This document shows, piece by piece, positions 7,011 through 16,518 of a stretch of DNA of 64,000 nucleotides. The stretch spans positions 62,001-126,000 of the forward strand of contig CASFNG010000004.1 of the NCBI GenBank assembly GCA_949296075.1. The letters are read 5' to 3'. The position numbers and the translations under genes were made by a program. This DNA is from an uncultured Parabacteroides sp. (GTDB lineage: Bacteria > Bacteroidota > Bacteroidia > Bacteroidales > Tannerellaceae). How positions within the stretch are numbered: position 1 is the stretch's first letter; each line of letters begins with the position of its first letter. The notes beneath the pieces were generated by a model. The model searched no databases, was not told where the DNA came from, and saw only the letters and a list, made by a program, of their open reading frames with translations.

Positions 7011-9809
7011 ATGACTATGGCCGAGAATAATTCGATATTTATCAAGGGAGCCCGCGTCAACAACCTGAAGAACATCGACGTGGAGATCCCGAGAGACAAG
7101 TTAGTCGTGATCACCGGCTTGTCGGGCAGCGGGAAATCCTCCTTAGCCTTCGACACCCTTTATGCTGAGGGGCAGCGGCGCTACGTGGAGAGCCTTTCCG
7201 CCTACGCCCGCCAGTTCTTGGGAAGGATGAGCAAGCCGGAGTGCGACTATATCAAGGGGATCCCCCCCGCGATAGCGATCGAACAGAAGGTGAACACCCG
7301 CAATCCCCGCTCCACCGTGGGCACCTCCACCGAGATTTACGAGTATCTGCGTCTGCTGTACGCCCGGATAGGCAAGACCATCTCCCCGATCTCAGGGGTG
7401 GAGGTCAAGAAGCATCAGGTGGGCGACATCGTCCGGGCGGTGATGGGCTATCCCGCCGGTACTCGCTTCGCCATCTTCGCCCCCGTTATCCTGCCCGAGG
7501 GGCGCTCGATGCGGGAGCAGTTGGAGATCTTGCGTAAGGAGGGGTACGCCCGCCTCTTCGTGAACGATACCGTCTATCGCATCTCCGAGGTGCTGGCGAG
7601 CGAGGAGTTGCTCTCGTACCCGATCGAGCTGTTGGTGGATCGTCTGACGGTCTCCGACGACAAGACCCTGCGGAGCCGCTTGGCCGACTCCGTGGAGACG
7701 GCCTTCTTCGAGGGGCATGGTACCTGCTTGGTGCGGATCTATGCCGAGGAAGGGGTGGTCGTGAGGGAGTTCTCGAAGAAGTTTGAGGCGGACGGCATGA
7801 CCTTCGAGGAGCCGACCGACCTGATGTTCAGCTTTAATAACCCGTTGGGGGCCTGCCCTACCTGCGAGGGCTTCGGAAAGGTGCTGGGAATCGACGAGAA
7901 TCTGGTCGTTCCCGACAAAAGCCTCTCGGTCTATCAGGGAGCCGTGGTCTGCTGGAAGGGCGAGGTGATGAGCGAATGGCTGAAAGAGTTCATTGTAAGT
8001 AGCGAGCGTTACGGCTTTCCTATTCATCGCCCCTACTATGACCTGACGCAGGCGGAGAAGGATCTGCTGTGGCATGGCGCTCCCGGCGTGCATGGCATCG
8101 ACGATTTCTTCAAGTTCGTGGAGGAGAATCTCTACAAGATCCAGTATCGGGTGATGCAAGCCCGCTACCGGGGAAAGACAACCTGCCCGACCTGCAAGGG
8201 AAGTCGGCTGAGGCCGGAGGCGCTTTACGTGCAGGTGGGGGGTAAAAATATAGCGGAGGTGGTGGCCATGCCGGTGTCGGAGGCGAAACGCTTCTTCGAC
8301 AATCTGACGCTCGACGAGACGGAAACCGCCATTGCCAAGCGGCTATTGACGGAGATCCGGAACCGGTTGCGGTTCCTGCTCGACGTGGGCTTGGGCTATC
8401 TTACCCTCGACCGCCTCTCTTCCTCGCTATCGGGCGGGGAGAGCCAGCGCATCAACCTCGCGACCTCCTTGGGCAGTAGCTTAGTGGGTTCGCTCTATAT
8501 CTTGGATGAGCCGAGCATCGGCTTGCATTCGCGCGACACGGATCTGCTGATCCATGTGCTGCGCCAGCTTCAGGCTTTGGGAAATACCGTGGTCGTGGTG
8601 GAGCATGATGAGGAGATCATCCGGGCTGCCGATTATATCATCGACATCGGCCCGAAAGCCGGTCGCTTGGGCGGACAGGTTGTCTATCAAGGCGACGTGA
8701 ACAATCTTCGAGAGAAGAGCGATAGTTATACCGTGCGTTACCTGACTGGCGAGGACCGGATCGAGATTCCGCCTTATCGTCGGCCGTGGAACAACTTCAT
8801 CGAGGTGAAGGGAGCTCGCAAGAATAACCTCAAAGGGGTGGACGTGAAGTTCCCGCTCAACGTGATGACGGTGGTGACCGGCGTGAGCGGTTCGGGAAAA
8901 AGCTCGCTGGTACGGGATATTTTCTATGAAGGGGTGAAGCGACACTTGGACGACGCTACCCGACTCACCGTGGACTGTGCCGGGATAGAGGGCGACTTGG
9001 GGATGATCCAAGCCATCGAGTTCGTGGACCAGAACTCAATCGGCAAGAGTTCCCGCTCGAACCCCGTGACCTACATCGGGGCGTACGACGAGATCCGTAA
9101 GCTGTTTGGCGATCAGCCTTTGGCGAAACAGATGGGCTACAACGCCGCCTATTTCTCCTTTAACAAGGAAGGCGGACGCTGCGAGGAGTGTAAAGGTGAG
9201 GGAAAGATCACCGTGGAGATGCAGTTCATGGCGGATATTACCTTGGAATGCGATGTTTGTCATGGCAAACGCTTCAAGCAAGATGTGCTCGACGTGGAGT
9301 ACCGGGGAGCCAATATCTACGATGTACTGGAGATGACCGTGAACCAGGCGATCGAGTTCTTCGGGCAGGAGATGGGATCGCAGGAGAAGAAGATCGTGAA
9401 GCGTCTGAAGCCCTTGCAGGATGTTGGCTTGGGTTATCTCAAGCTCGGGCAGACCTCCTCTACCTTGTCGGGAGGAGAGAACCAACGGGTGAAGCTGGCT
9501 TACTATTTGGGTCAGGAGAAACAGATGCCTACCCTCTTCGTTTTCGACGAGCCGACCACAGGGTTGCATTTCCACGACATCAAGACCTTGTTGACAGCCT
9601 TCGATGCCTTGATCGATAAGGGGCATACGGTGGTGATTATCGAGCACAACATGGACGTGATCAAGTGCGCCGATCATGTGATCGATCTCGGTCCCGAGGG
9701 CGGAGATGGCGGAGGGAATATCGTCTGCGTAGGCACGCCGGAGGAGATCGCCGCTTGCGAGGCCTCCTATACCGGGCGGTTCCTGCGGGCGAAGTTGCCG
9801 TCGCGTTGA
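7011..9809 (+). CDS. uvrA: Excinuclease ABC subunit A
   Basis: This is the damage-recognition ATPase of nucleotide excision repair, which loads UvrB on DNA. Two ABC modules are complete: Walker A GLSGSGKSS near residue 36 and GVSGSGKSS near 620, signatures LSGGESQRI and LSGGENQRVK, and Walker B motifs YILDEPSIGLH and FVFDEPTTGLH. Three Cys-X2-Cys pairs (CPTCEG, CPTCKG, and CEEC with CDVC) form the zinc modules. The length of 932 residues is normal. Starts at 7002 (GTG), 7011 (ATG) or 7017 (ATG) are all in frame. The ATG at 7011 is used, and 7017 would remove only two residues. A strong terminator follows. Confidence 0.97.
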   Translation: MTMAENNSIFIKGARVNNLKNIDVEIPRDKLVVITGLSGSGKSSLAFDTLYAEGQRRYVESLSAYARQFLGRMSKPECDYIKGIPPAIAIEQKVNTRNPRSTVGTSTEIYEYLRLLYARIGKTISPISGVEVKKHQVGDIVRAVMGYPAGTRFAIFAPVILPEGRSMREQLEILRKEGYARLFVNDTVYRISEVLASEELLSYPIELLVDRLTVSDDKTLRSRLADSVETAFFEGHGTCLVRIYAEEGVVVREFSKKFEADGMTFEEPTDLMFSFNNPLGACPTCEGFGKVLGIDENLVVPDKSLSVYQGAVVCWKGEVMSEWLKEFIVSSERYGFPIHRPYYDLTQAEKDLLWHGAPGVHGIDDFFKFVEENLYKIQYRVMQARYRGKTTCPTCKGSRLRPEALYVQVGGKNIAEVVAMPVSEAKRFFDNLTLDETETAIAKRLLTEIRNRLRFLLDVGLGYLTLDRLSSSLSGGESQRINLATSLGSSLVGSLYILDEPSIGLHSRDTDLLIHVLRQLQALGNTVVVVEHDEEIIRAADYIIDIGPKAGRLGGQVVYQGDVNNLREKSDSYTVRYLTGEDRIEIPPYRRPWNNFIEVKGARKNNLKGVDVKFPLNVMTVVTGVSGSGKSSLVRDIFYEGVKRHLDDATRLTVDCAGIEGDLGMIQAIEFVDQNSIGKSSRSNPVTYIGAYDEIRKLFGDQPLAKQMGYNAAYFSFNKEGGRCEECKGEGKITVEMQFMADITLECDVCHGKRFKQDVLDVEYRGANIYDVLEMTVNQAIEFFGQEMGSQEKKIVKRLKPLQDVGLGYLKLGQTSSTLSGGENQRVKLAYYLGQEKQMPTLFVFDEPTTGLHFHDIKTLLTAFDALIDKGHTVVIIEHNMDVIKCADHVIDLGPEGGDGGGNIVCVGTPEEIAACEASYTGRFLRAKLPSR

Positions 9810-9835
9810 GCCGTTCCTCCTTAGGTTCAATATAA

Positions 9836-9882
9836 AAAGCCGTCTCCTCTCCCCCAGATAGTCAGGGAGAGGCGACGGCTTT
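9836..9882. terminator. Bidirectional terminator between uvrA and the T9SS-cargo gene
   Basis: AAAGCCGTC (9836-9844) pairs with GACGGCTTT (9874-9882), and CCTCTCCC (9846-9853) pairs with GGGAGAGG (9865-9872), with one mismatch between the two helices. A T-rich tail lies on each side. Confidence 0.9.
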
Positions 9883-9884
9883 CT

Positions 9885-11678
9885 TTAGTCGGTTACCACC
9901 ACCTTCCCGCCTAACTTGAAGCCTTTCCCCTCGACCTGTAGCAGATAGATCCCCTTCGCTACGGATAGCCTTACGGAGCTATCCCCTTGCCGGGGCCGTG
10001 AATGCCAGATTAGTCGGCCGTCCGGCGAGAACAGCCGTGCCATCCCTGCCGAGGGGAGGGCGTGTAAGTGGAGGATCCTCCCCCGGACTTCGGCGGAAGG
10101 TTCCGCGGGATTTATCGGCGAGCGGGGATGACCCGAAGCAACCTCCCGCGTCGGTTCGGCAAGCATCCGCCCCGACAGACTCTTTTGCGCCAAGAGACGA
10201 GGGGAAACCTCCCCGGTAACCGGGCGGACAGTCAGCCGTGTGCTCCGGCTCGCCCGCACGAAAAAGGCGGCGAACGGCGGCAGCGCCAAGTCGCTGTCGA
10301 GCGGGTAGGGGCGATACCCCTCGCCATCATACAGATAGACGAAGCCATCCAAGGCGTCGCCCGCCTCGATCCGGGAGAGTGGCAAGGGAGCGGGCAGCGG
10401 ATTGCCGCAGAGATACCAGCCCGTATGCCCCTCTTCGGAAAGATCGGAGGCGGCTTTTGTTGCCTGCATGGAGATCTCGACCGCCCCGCCTCGCCCGAGA
10501 TCGGCAGGCGTATCCCCCGGTTTGGAGGAGAGACGGAGCAGGGAGCGGTCCGTCCCCTCGTCGATCGCGATCAAGAAGCCCCGGTTCTTCCCGATCAACG
10601 GTTTTCCTTCCGCTACCGTAGCGGGCGATACCACCCGCCAGTTGCCCGTGTTCTCTCCCTCCCGGGCACGCCGGTCGCCATCATAAACCCGCAGATAGAC
10701 GTAATTCCCCTTCCCCTCGGTCAGTTCGTCCCCGATCCGGAACGCCGGGTCGCACCCTTCGGCATAAAGGTCGAAGGGGAGGGAGAGGAAATACCAGCGT
10801 CCCTTCTCCGGGAACCGCCAGACGACAGCGGTCTGCCCCGTCACCCGAAGCTTCCCGTTGGAGCGCAACGCGGGCAGAGGCTGCTCCGGATCCGCGTAGA
10901 TCCGCAGGTCGCGGGTGTGAATCTCGCCCGCCTCCCCGATCCGGAGCGCCCCTTCGCTGATCGCTATCTCCTCGCAGTTTATCCATTGATTCACCTTTAC
11001 AACGCCTTGGATCAGCGCTTTGCGGTGGCGTGCGGGCGGCAGATGGCTCCAGCGGGCGGTATCTTCCCAACTCCCTTTCCCGGTAAACAGGCTGAAGGCG
11101 GGAATATTCCCGTAGGCGAAGAGACTGTCGGCGTAATAATAGCCTTTGGAGACGGACGAAAGCGGCTCCGGGGCAAGCAGGTCGATCCCGGGCGGATCCC
11201 GCTTGATCGTCATCCGTCGGGCAGGGCATAGCCCCTGTTTATTGATGATGGCTATCGGCGGGCAGCTGTTTTCTCCGGGGCGATAGGCGCGTACCCGCAA
11301 CTCCTCGCCTTTTTTCAGCCCCTCGCCTGCGATCACTACCACGATCTGGATCGACTGATAGCCTGCGTTGAGCGGGAAATGGGCGAAAGCGACCGTATCT
11401 CCCAGCGGGATTCGAAGCCCTTGCGCCCCATGATGGAACCAAAGTTGGCGATTATCCGGGATTTTCGCTACGGTCACTCCGGGGGTGACGGTATAGTTCC
11501 AATTGTCGGTGGGTAGCCCGGCGAAGGTTTGCATCCGGAAAGTATCAGGGATCAGGGGATTCGCCTCGCTTCGCGTGAAGCGTGTCCAATCGGCGGGCTC
11601 CCCGATTTGGGCGGAGATTGCCTGCGAGATCGCGAGCAGCAGGGCGCAGGCAAGGAGATAAGTCGGCGTATTTCTCAT
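9885..11678 (-). CDS. Secreted protein with a type IX sorting-type C-terminus
   Basis: The 597-residue product has a signal peptide (MRNTPTYLLACALLLAISQA, cleavage near residue 24). The C-terminal 75 residues have the T9SS type A sorting pattern: a strand ending ARLFSPDGRLIW, then V-A-K-G-I-Y-L-L-Q-V, and a terminal KLGGKVVVTD. The body is beta-rich, with repeated segments about outer formatting such as GKGNYVYLRVYDG and GWYLCGNPLP, and no catalytic motif I can name. It should be exported through the outer membrane by the porPKLMN system. The ATG at 11678 fits the signal peptide; a longer in-frame start at 11741 would bury it. A likely promoter lies about 310 bp upstream. Confidence 0.8.
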   Translation of the reverse strand: MRNTPTYLLACALLLAISQAISAQIGEPADWTRFTRSEANPLIPDTFRMQTFAGLPTDNWNYTVTPGVTVAKIPDNRQLWFHHGAQGLRIPLGDTVAFAHFPLNAGYQSIQIVVVIAGEGLKKGEELRVRAYRPGENSCPPIAIINKQGLCPARRMTIKRDPPGIDLLAPEPLSSVSKGYYYADSLFAYGNIPAFSLFTGKGSWEDTARWSHLPPARHRKALIQGVVKVNQWINCEEIAISEGALRIGEAGEIHTRDLRIYADPEQPLPALRSNGKLRVTGQTAVVWRFPEKGRWYFLSLPFDLYAEGCDPAFRIGDELTEGKGNYVYLRVYDGDRRAREGENTGNWRVVSPATVAEGKPLIGKNRGFLIAIDEGTDRSLLRLSSKPGDTPADLGRGGAVEISMQATKAASDLSEEGHTGWYLCGNPLPAPLPLSRIEAGDALDGFVYLYDGEGYRPYPLDSDLALPPFAAFFVRASRSTRLTVRPVTGEVSPRLLAQKSLSGRMLAEPTREVASGHPRSPINPAEPSAEVRGRILHLHALPSAGMARLFSPDGRLIWHSRPRQGDSSVRLSVAKGIYLLQVEGKGFKLGGKVVVTD

Positions 11679-11950
11679 AGTTACGGCAGGTTTTTGATCG
11701 TTCTTGATGGGTAAAGGTAAGGTTTTTGGAGGAAGATGCAAAACCTGCCCTGCTTTTCGCTAAAAATAGGGACGTTTTCGCGAAAAGAGGCGGATGTTTT
11801 CTTGGAAAAAGGCTGAAAGTCCTCTCCATCTTGCGGATCAAGGGATACAAGACTTACGTACGCATAATGTAAAAACCGATGATAAAAAAGGATTTTTCGG
11901 GGATGTATTTAATTAATGTACGCCTGTACATCTTAATATTTAAGGGAATA

Positions 11951-11986
11951 AATGACTAATCTAAACGATCGATTTTATCAGTCATT
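11951..11986. promoter_or_regulatory. 36-bp imperfect palindrome overlapping a predicted transcription start
   Basis: AATGACT (11951-11957) and AGTCATT (11980-11986) flank a core centred on CGATCG (11966-11971). The sequence ATCTAAACGATCG here (11959-11971) recurs exactly at 12138-12150. The element covers the likely start point of the minus-strand promoter. Confidence 0.45.
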
Positions 11987-11988
11987 TG

Positions 11989-12019
11989 CAAAGGTACGCG
12001 TTTCTTCGACACTTGCAAC
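11989..12019 (-). promoter_or_regulatory. Promoter reading toward the T9SS-cargo gene
   Basis: On the minus strand TACCTTTG (plus 11989-11996) is a perfect -7 box, and GTTG (plus 12016-12019) lies 19 bp upstream as the -33 element. It would give a leader of about 305 nt or an independent small RNA. Confidence 0.55.
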
Positions 12020-12140
12020 CCTTCGGCACGTTTTTTTTCGCCCCTTATTCGCTTTCTTATCAATGATATAGCCAAATCTTGACAAAACCGCCGTTTCCGC
12101 GGACAAACCCTCTTTTCCGTCCGGCAAAAAACGCCAGATC

Positions 12141-12154
12141 TAAACGATCGTTTA
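12141..12154. promoter_or_regulatory. 14-bp perfect palindrome upstream of the large surface-protein gene
   Basis: TAAACGATCGTTTA is perfectly symmetric and lies about 104 bp before the start at 12258. Ten of its bases recur at 11962-11971. Confidence 0.4.
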
Positions 12155-12257
12155 AACTCGCCGTTTTTCGAGCGCCTTGGATGGGAGATTTATTGGTAAG
12201 TGATTGAAATAGAACTTGTTTTTATTACTACTATTATTAATATTAAATTAAACGATT

Positions 12258-15200
12258 ATGAACAAAAAGTTTTCTACTCTTGTAGCAGCGTTACTGCTTA
12301 GCGGTGCGCTATGTACGGTGGAAGCGAAGGACATCAGCCAAGGCGACTTCAACACTCTCGTGGAAGCCATTGCCAACAACGCTGTTGAACTTCCTTACAT
12401 TGATGACGGTAAGTTTACCTTGACAAGTAACATTGATCTTGGAGAGAACACTTACCTCTTGATCACTCAGAACAACTTAGTGATCGATGGACAAGGGAAG
12501 TACACGCTGAAAGGGCGTTTGGCAATTGTAGCCAATGGAGTGACAGTACAGAACCTAAAGATTGATAATGTCGTAAAAATCAACAACGGCTCATTTTGGA
12601 AAAATGCGATAACCGTAGTCGGCAAATCAGCCACTATCGTTAATAACCAAATCAACTGTAGCGCAGATGAAAGCTTTGCAGGATCCTCAAAGCAGATCGC
12701 AAATGGTATCGTTGTATTCCCAACCGATCAGGAAGTTTCTTTCATGATCAACGGCAATACGATTGACGATGCGAATGTCGTATCCAGCGATGGAACATTA
12801 TCCGCAGGGATATTGATCGCAGAGAACTGTAATTATCCAACAGGTAGTAATACCCAAGGCTATTCAAAGGCCATCAAATCAGGTTTTGACGCAAGCTCTT
12901 TGGCAGACAACAACTTCAACTGCTGCTATACGGACTACAGCCTTCAAGTTTGGGATCCCGCAGGGACTGACAGCCAAGCAAAAGCTTTACAAATAACGCC
13001 GATAGTAAATGAGGATGGAACTATTGCAAACGCTGGCGCTTTAGATGCCTTGAATACCCATCTTGATGCAGACATCACATTCCGTGGTACCGCTGACCAA
13101 TTGAATAAGGCCTTAGAGAATGTAACCATCGAAAGTGACATTGATATTGCCGTCGTATGTACGAAAGATAAAACAAATGTTTTGTTTGGTGACGCACAGA
13201 ATCCGGATAATGGATATGACGCTGTCGTTTCCGACATAAAGGCTTTGGATGAATCTATTAATGGTTATAAACTGCTAGCCACAAACAACGGAAAATACAA
13301 TCTGTTGGTAGTTAAGAGCAATGCAAGTCAAGCAGGGGATAATTATGTCATTACACTTGTGGATGGCAAGATAGCCCTAACAGCCATCACGAAAGATAAT
13401 CCCCTTAATAAGTATGCATCAAAAGCGAATGCCTTGTGGAAAATGACAGAATCCAAAGATTTGGACGGCAAGGTTTACTATTCTTTCGAATGCAAGGAAA
13501 AAGGTGTGATCTTAAAAGCCACTGGGGAGGCAGGCACAGGCGTTGATGGCCGTTTCTTCCCGGCAAATGGCGCTAAGTACAATAATGGAGTTGTATTTAA
13601 TGTCGATGGAGGAACATTGAACGAGGCCAAAAAGAACTACTTCGGTTTATATGAGGCTGGCGACATCTCCTTGACCGTTAAAGATTTGAATTTCTTTGAA
13701 CAGGATGGGTTCTCCGTAACAATTACGACCAACACGGACAATGACAATTTGCTGGATGACGCTTTGGATAGCGAAAGCAATCCATTCGTAGGCCATCTGA
13801 CCCCGATGTGGTGGACAGGTTCTGAGTTCGTTACATTTGAGCATGAGGACGCTCCAGACCCTGCGACTACAAGTCAATTCTATTTGATGAATTCAGAGGG
13901 CAATTACATTGTAGTCAACAGCAAGGATAATGGCGAAGTTGACGCAGAGGATGTTCTCTATTTCACGACAGTTTCTGAGCAAGCATTAGAACATGATCTG
14001 GCTCGTATCTCACAAAATGATCCACAGGAGTATTTCGGTTTCTTCTCCGCTTCGGTTTCCGCAAGCAACCAAACCGATTTAACGAAATTGACCACGATCG
14101 ACAAATTAACGGTTGAGATCAATGGCGCTGCAGCTACTGTAGGTCGTTGGGATAAGGATGGCGTTCCGACACTGGCCGCCTCTATTGAGACAAGTTTGAA
14201 ACCGATCTTGATTTCTTTGGGCAGCGACAAGATCGTTGACAAGACGAAGTTCTTGAAGAAAGGCAAGTTCTATACTGTAGAGGTTGTTGCTTCTTCGATC
14301 GAAAGTGACGGAAGAGTAGGCAAGAAGTTGGTAGCATATGCCGCAGATGATGACCGAAACAATATCTGGGTTGAGTCTTATGGTAACGTGCTGGAAGGCC
14401 AATTCGCCTTGACAATCGAGACAAGCTCTGACAACAAAGAATATTATGTATTCAAGAACCGTGAGAATCTGGAGCGGAGTGGATATTCCATGTTCCGTGA
14501 GTTCACGAATAAAGCAGGCGAGGAGAGCCTTGGTATTCCCGTAGCGGAGTTATACCAGACCGACAAGGAAAATGAGTACCGCTTCAGCGCTTGGACTTTA
14601 AAGATCGAGACGGTCGCTAACCACGCCGCATCCGATGGTTACGAGACTCTGGCAGACGTGAAGAACAACAAGTTCTATATCGGTTACTCTTCTGACGTGT
14701 TCCAAGGCAACGCTTGGTTGACCGAGAACCACGAGGGAGACAAGAACCACGTGATCGGTTTGGACATTGACCAAGAGAACGCATTGGAGTTCACGGCGAA
14801 GGAATATTCCGCGGCACGTCAGTTGAAAGTTGAGAACACGAACACTCATCGCTATGAGTACATTCCTACTGACTCTATCTATGTGATCAGCGAATTGGGT
14901 TTCTTCGACAATAACAAGTATAAGACGACCCCGGATACCTTGAAGCTGGTTTCTTACACATTCGTTAACCAGTTCACGGAGCCGCTTGTATATAACGGTT
15001 TAACCGAGCAAAGATACGAGTCCCAAGTATTCGTTAATGGAACTGATGATCGTTTCGCGAATGTAGAGGACGCTCAAAAGGCCGCTCAACACTTCGCTTT
15101 GCGTATCGACGGTACGAAGTTGAACTTGCGCCCGGTTACCATCTATGAAGGAACACGCTACTCTGAAACGGAATATAACCAAAAAGGTGACGAGATCCTT

Positions 15201-16262
15201 TATCAAGTATTCGCAGATAACGATTACTCGAAGGTTTACTCCGGTGATACCGAGAAAGGAATCCTGTCCAACACTTACTACTTGGATCGCAGAGAGAACG
15301 ACCTCTTCGTAGTAGAGCCGACCGAGAAACCGATGTACCGCACGGTAATCAACCCGCTGGATACGATCTCGATCTTCCGCAACGACAACTCTCAATCGAT
15401 CCTGTTCGAGCAGAACACGTTCCTCGGCATGGAGAATATGTCTCAATACCCGAATATCGCTCCGGCGATGATCGCTGACACGGCTTATGTACGCTACGGT
15501 ACTTACCGTCCGCAGTACATGCTGGTAGTAGGTAGCCCGAAGGTTGTTCCCGCAGGCCGCTGGTGCCCGATCCACGGCGACGATCCTTCTTGCCCGGACG
15601 CTCACAAGCAAGATATGCCGGGTTGGGTAGAGGGCCGCTACTTGGTTAACCTCGTTGACACCGCTATCGCTTGGGACAACGCAAACAAGCACAAGGACAA
15701 CAACCCGTACATCAACTCCGAGAAGTACTATCGCTTGGGCTTCGTACAGGCTAAGCACATCAACGACTCCTTGGTTATCGCAAGCACGAACGACACCTTG
15801 TTCGTAGGTTCCGAGGATTACAACCAGGCTAAGTTCGCCTTCCGTTACGTAGATCAGGAAGAAGGCTCGTTCGTGATCGAGACAGCCAACTACAAGCGTC
15901 TGCCGAACGTCACGAAGGCCGAGATGGATGGCGAAGGCTACCTGAAGTGGATGAACGGCGTGGTGGTTGTCGTTGACAACATCAACAACGCGGACGTTTA
16001 CAACATGAACGAGGATGAGCACCGCAACCCGACGGCAAACGAGTCTGTTGAGGAGGCCATCGAGGGCGTAACCGTAATCGCCGGTAACGGTACGGTAACG
16101 ATCCAGGGTGCCGCAGGCAAGCAGGTAATCGTATCCAACATCTTGGGTAAGGTTGTCGCTAACACGGTTCTGACTTCCGACAACGCTACGATCAGCGTAC
16201 CGGCAGGTATCGTCGCCGTAGCTGTTGAGGGCGAGGAGGCTATTAAGGCAATCGTGAAATAA
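12258..16262 (+). CDS. Large surface protein with a DUF6383-like C-terminus, possible S-layer component
   Basis: The 1334-residue product has a signal peptide (MNKKFSTLVAALLLSGALC, cleavage near residue 23). Residues about 40-180 have short repeated strands (NLVIDGQGKYTLKG, NGVTVQNLKIDNV) like a parallel beta-helix. The long middle part is beta-rich with many Asn, Asp and Lys. The last 70 residues (AIEGVTVIAGNGTVTIQGAA to IVK) match the C-terminal module I know as DUF6383 from Parabacteroides surface proteins, probably a T9SS-related sorting domain. A Cys-X2-His-X5-Cys-X3-His motif lies near residue 1101. Base use shifts along the gene: the first half is richer in A and T, the second uses more C-ending codons typical of strong expression. 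An S-layer role is inferred from size, family and codon use only. Confidence 0.75.
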   Translation: MNKKFSTLVAALLLSGALCTVEAKDISQGDFNTLVEAIANNAVELPYIDDGKFTLTSNIDLGENTYLLITQNNLVIDGQGKYTLKGRLAIVANGVTVQNLKIDNVVKINNGSFWKNAITVVGKSATIVNNQINCSADESFAGSSKQIANGIVVFPTDQEVSFMINGNTIDDANVVSSDGTLSAGILIAENCNYPTGSNTQGYSKAIKSGFDASSLADNNFNCCYTDYSLQVWDPAGTDSQAKALQITPIVNEDGTIANAGALDALNTHLDADITFRGTADQLNKALENVTIESDIDIAVVCTKDKTNVLFGDAQNPDNGYDAVVSDIKALDESINGYKLLATNNGKYNLLVVKSNASQAGDNYVITLVDGKIALTAITKDNPLNKYASKANALWKMTESKDLDGKVYYSFECKEKGVILKATGEAGTGVDGRFFPANGAKYNNGVVFNVDGGTLNEAKKNYFGLYEAGDISLTVKDLNFFEQDGFSVTITTNTDNDNLLDDALDSESNPFVGHLTPMWWTGSEFVTFEHEDAPDPATTSQFYLMNSEGNYIVVNSKDNGEVDAEDVLYFTTVSEQALEHDLARISQNDPQEYFGFFSASVSASNQTDLTKLTTIDKLTVEINGAAATVGRWDKDGVPTLAASIETSLKPILISLGSDKIVDKTKFLKKGKFYTVEVVASSIESDGRVGKKLVAYAADDDRNNIWVESYGNVLEGQFALTIETSSDNKEYYVFKNRENLERSGYSMFREFTNKAGEESLGIPVAELYQTDKENEYRFSAWTLKIETVANHAASDGYETLADVKNNKFYIGYSSDVFQGNAWLTENHEGDKNHVIGLDIDQENALEFTAKEYSAARQLKVENTNTHRYEYIPTDSIYVISELGFFDNNKYKTTPDTLKLVSYTFVNQFTEPLVYNGLTEQRYESQVFVNGTDDRFANVEDAQKAAQHFALRIDGTKLNLRPVTIYEGTRYSETEYNQKGDEILYQVFADNDYSKVYSGDTEKGILSNTYYLDRRENDLFVVEPTEKPMYRTVINPLDTISIFRNDNSQSILFEQNTFLGMENMSQYPNIAPAMIADTAYVRYGTYRPQYMLVVGSPKVVPAGRWCPIHGDDPSCPDAHKQDMPGWVEGRYLVNLVDTAIAWDNANKHKDNNPYINSEKYYRLGFVQAKHINDSLVIASTNDTLFVGSEDYNQAKFAFRYVDQEEGSFVIETANYKRLPNVTKAEMDGEGYLKWMNGVVVVVDNINNADVYNMNEDEHRNPTANESVEEAIEGVTVIAGNGTVTIQGAAGKQVIVSNILGKVVANTVLTSDNATISVPAGIVAVAVEGEEAIKAIVK

Positions 16263-16292
16263 GAAATGATAATCAAATAAATACATTCAGCT

Positions 16293-16339
16293 GCTCGTGC
16301 GGGGCATTGCCCCAAGTACCTCGTGAGGAGCGAACGAGC
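16293..16339 (+). ncRNA. Folded 3' UTR element after the surface-protein gene
   Basis: GCTCGT (16293-16298) pairs with ACGAGC (16334-16339). Inside lie the hairpin GGGGC-ATT-GCCCC (16301-16313) and a small CCT/AGG hairpin (16319-16328). A further hairpin at 16384-16409 precedes the terminator. This may protect or process an abundant mRNA. Confidence 0.4.
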
Positions 16340-16420
16340 GAGCGGCGATTAATATTAATACTAATGTAATTAAAGTTCATCAACCCGCTTCTCCGGGAGG
16401 AGCGGTGGGTAAAAAACAAG

Positions 16421-16453
16421 AAAGTCCCTGTCGGTGTTACCGGCGGGGACTTT
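16421..16453 (+). terminator. Terminator of the large surface-protein gene
   Basis: AAAGTCCC (16421-16428) pairs with GGGACTTT (16446-16453), with an inner CGGT/ACCG helix, followed by TTTATT. Confidence 0.85.
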
Positions 16454-16518
16454 TTTATTCCGGATACTCCCTTGAAAAAAAGGAGGTAAGGCAGCGATCG
16501 GAATCCCGTCCGAATATA

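Larger units (their letters stand above)
11679..12257. other. AT-rich 579-bp intergenic region with palindromes
   Basis: No gene was found. The region holds phased TTTTC motifs at 11754, 11775 and 11797 (21-22 bp apart), a minus-strand promoter at 11989-12019, a 36-bp imperfect palindrome at 11951-11986 and a second palindrome at 12141-12154. TTTCC pairs recur at 12094 and 12114. The last 60 bp before the start at 12258 are very AT-rich and unstructured, as expected for a strongly translated mRNA leader. No clear plus-strand -7 box was found there. Confidence 0.5.

Noticed and set aside
10068-11231. 387-codon plus-strand frame
   Set aside because: Antisense to the T9SS-cargo gene with its signal peptide and sorting domain; no signal or motif of its own.
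15000-16286. 428-codon minus-strand frame inside the surface-protein gene
   Set aside because: The product is Val/Leu/Arg-rich without motifs; it reflects the highly biased codons of the sense gene.
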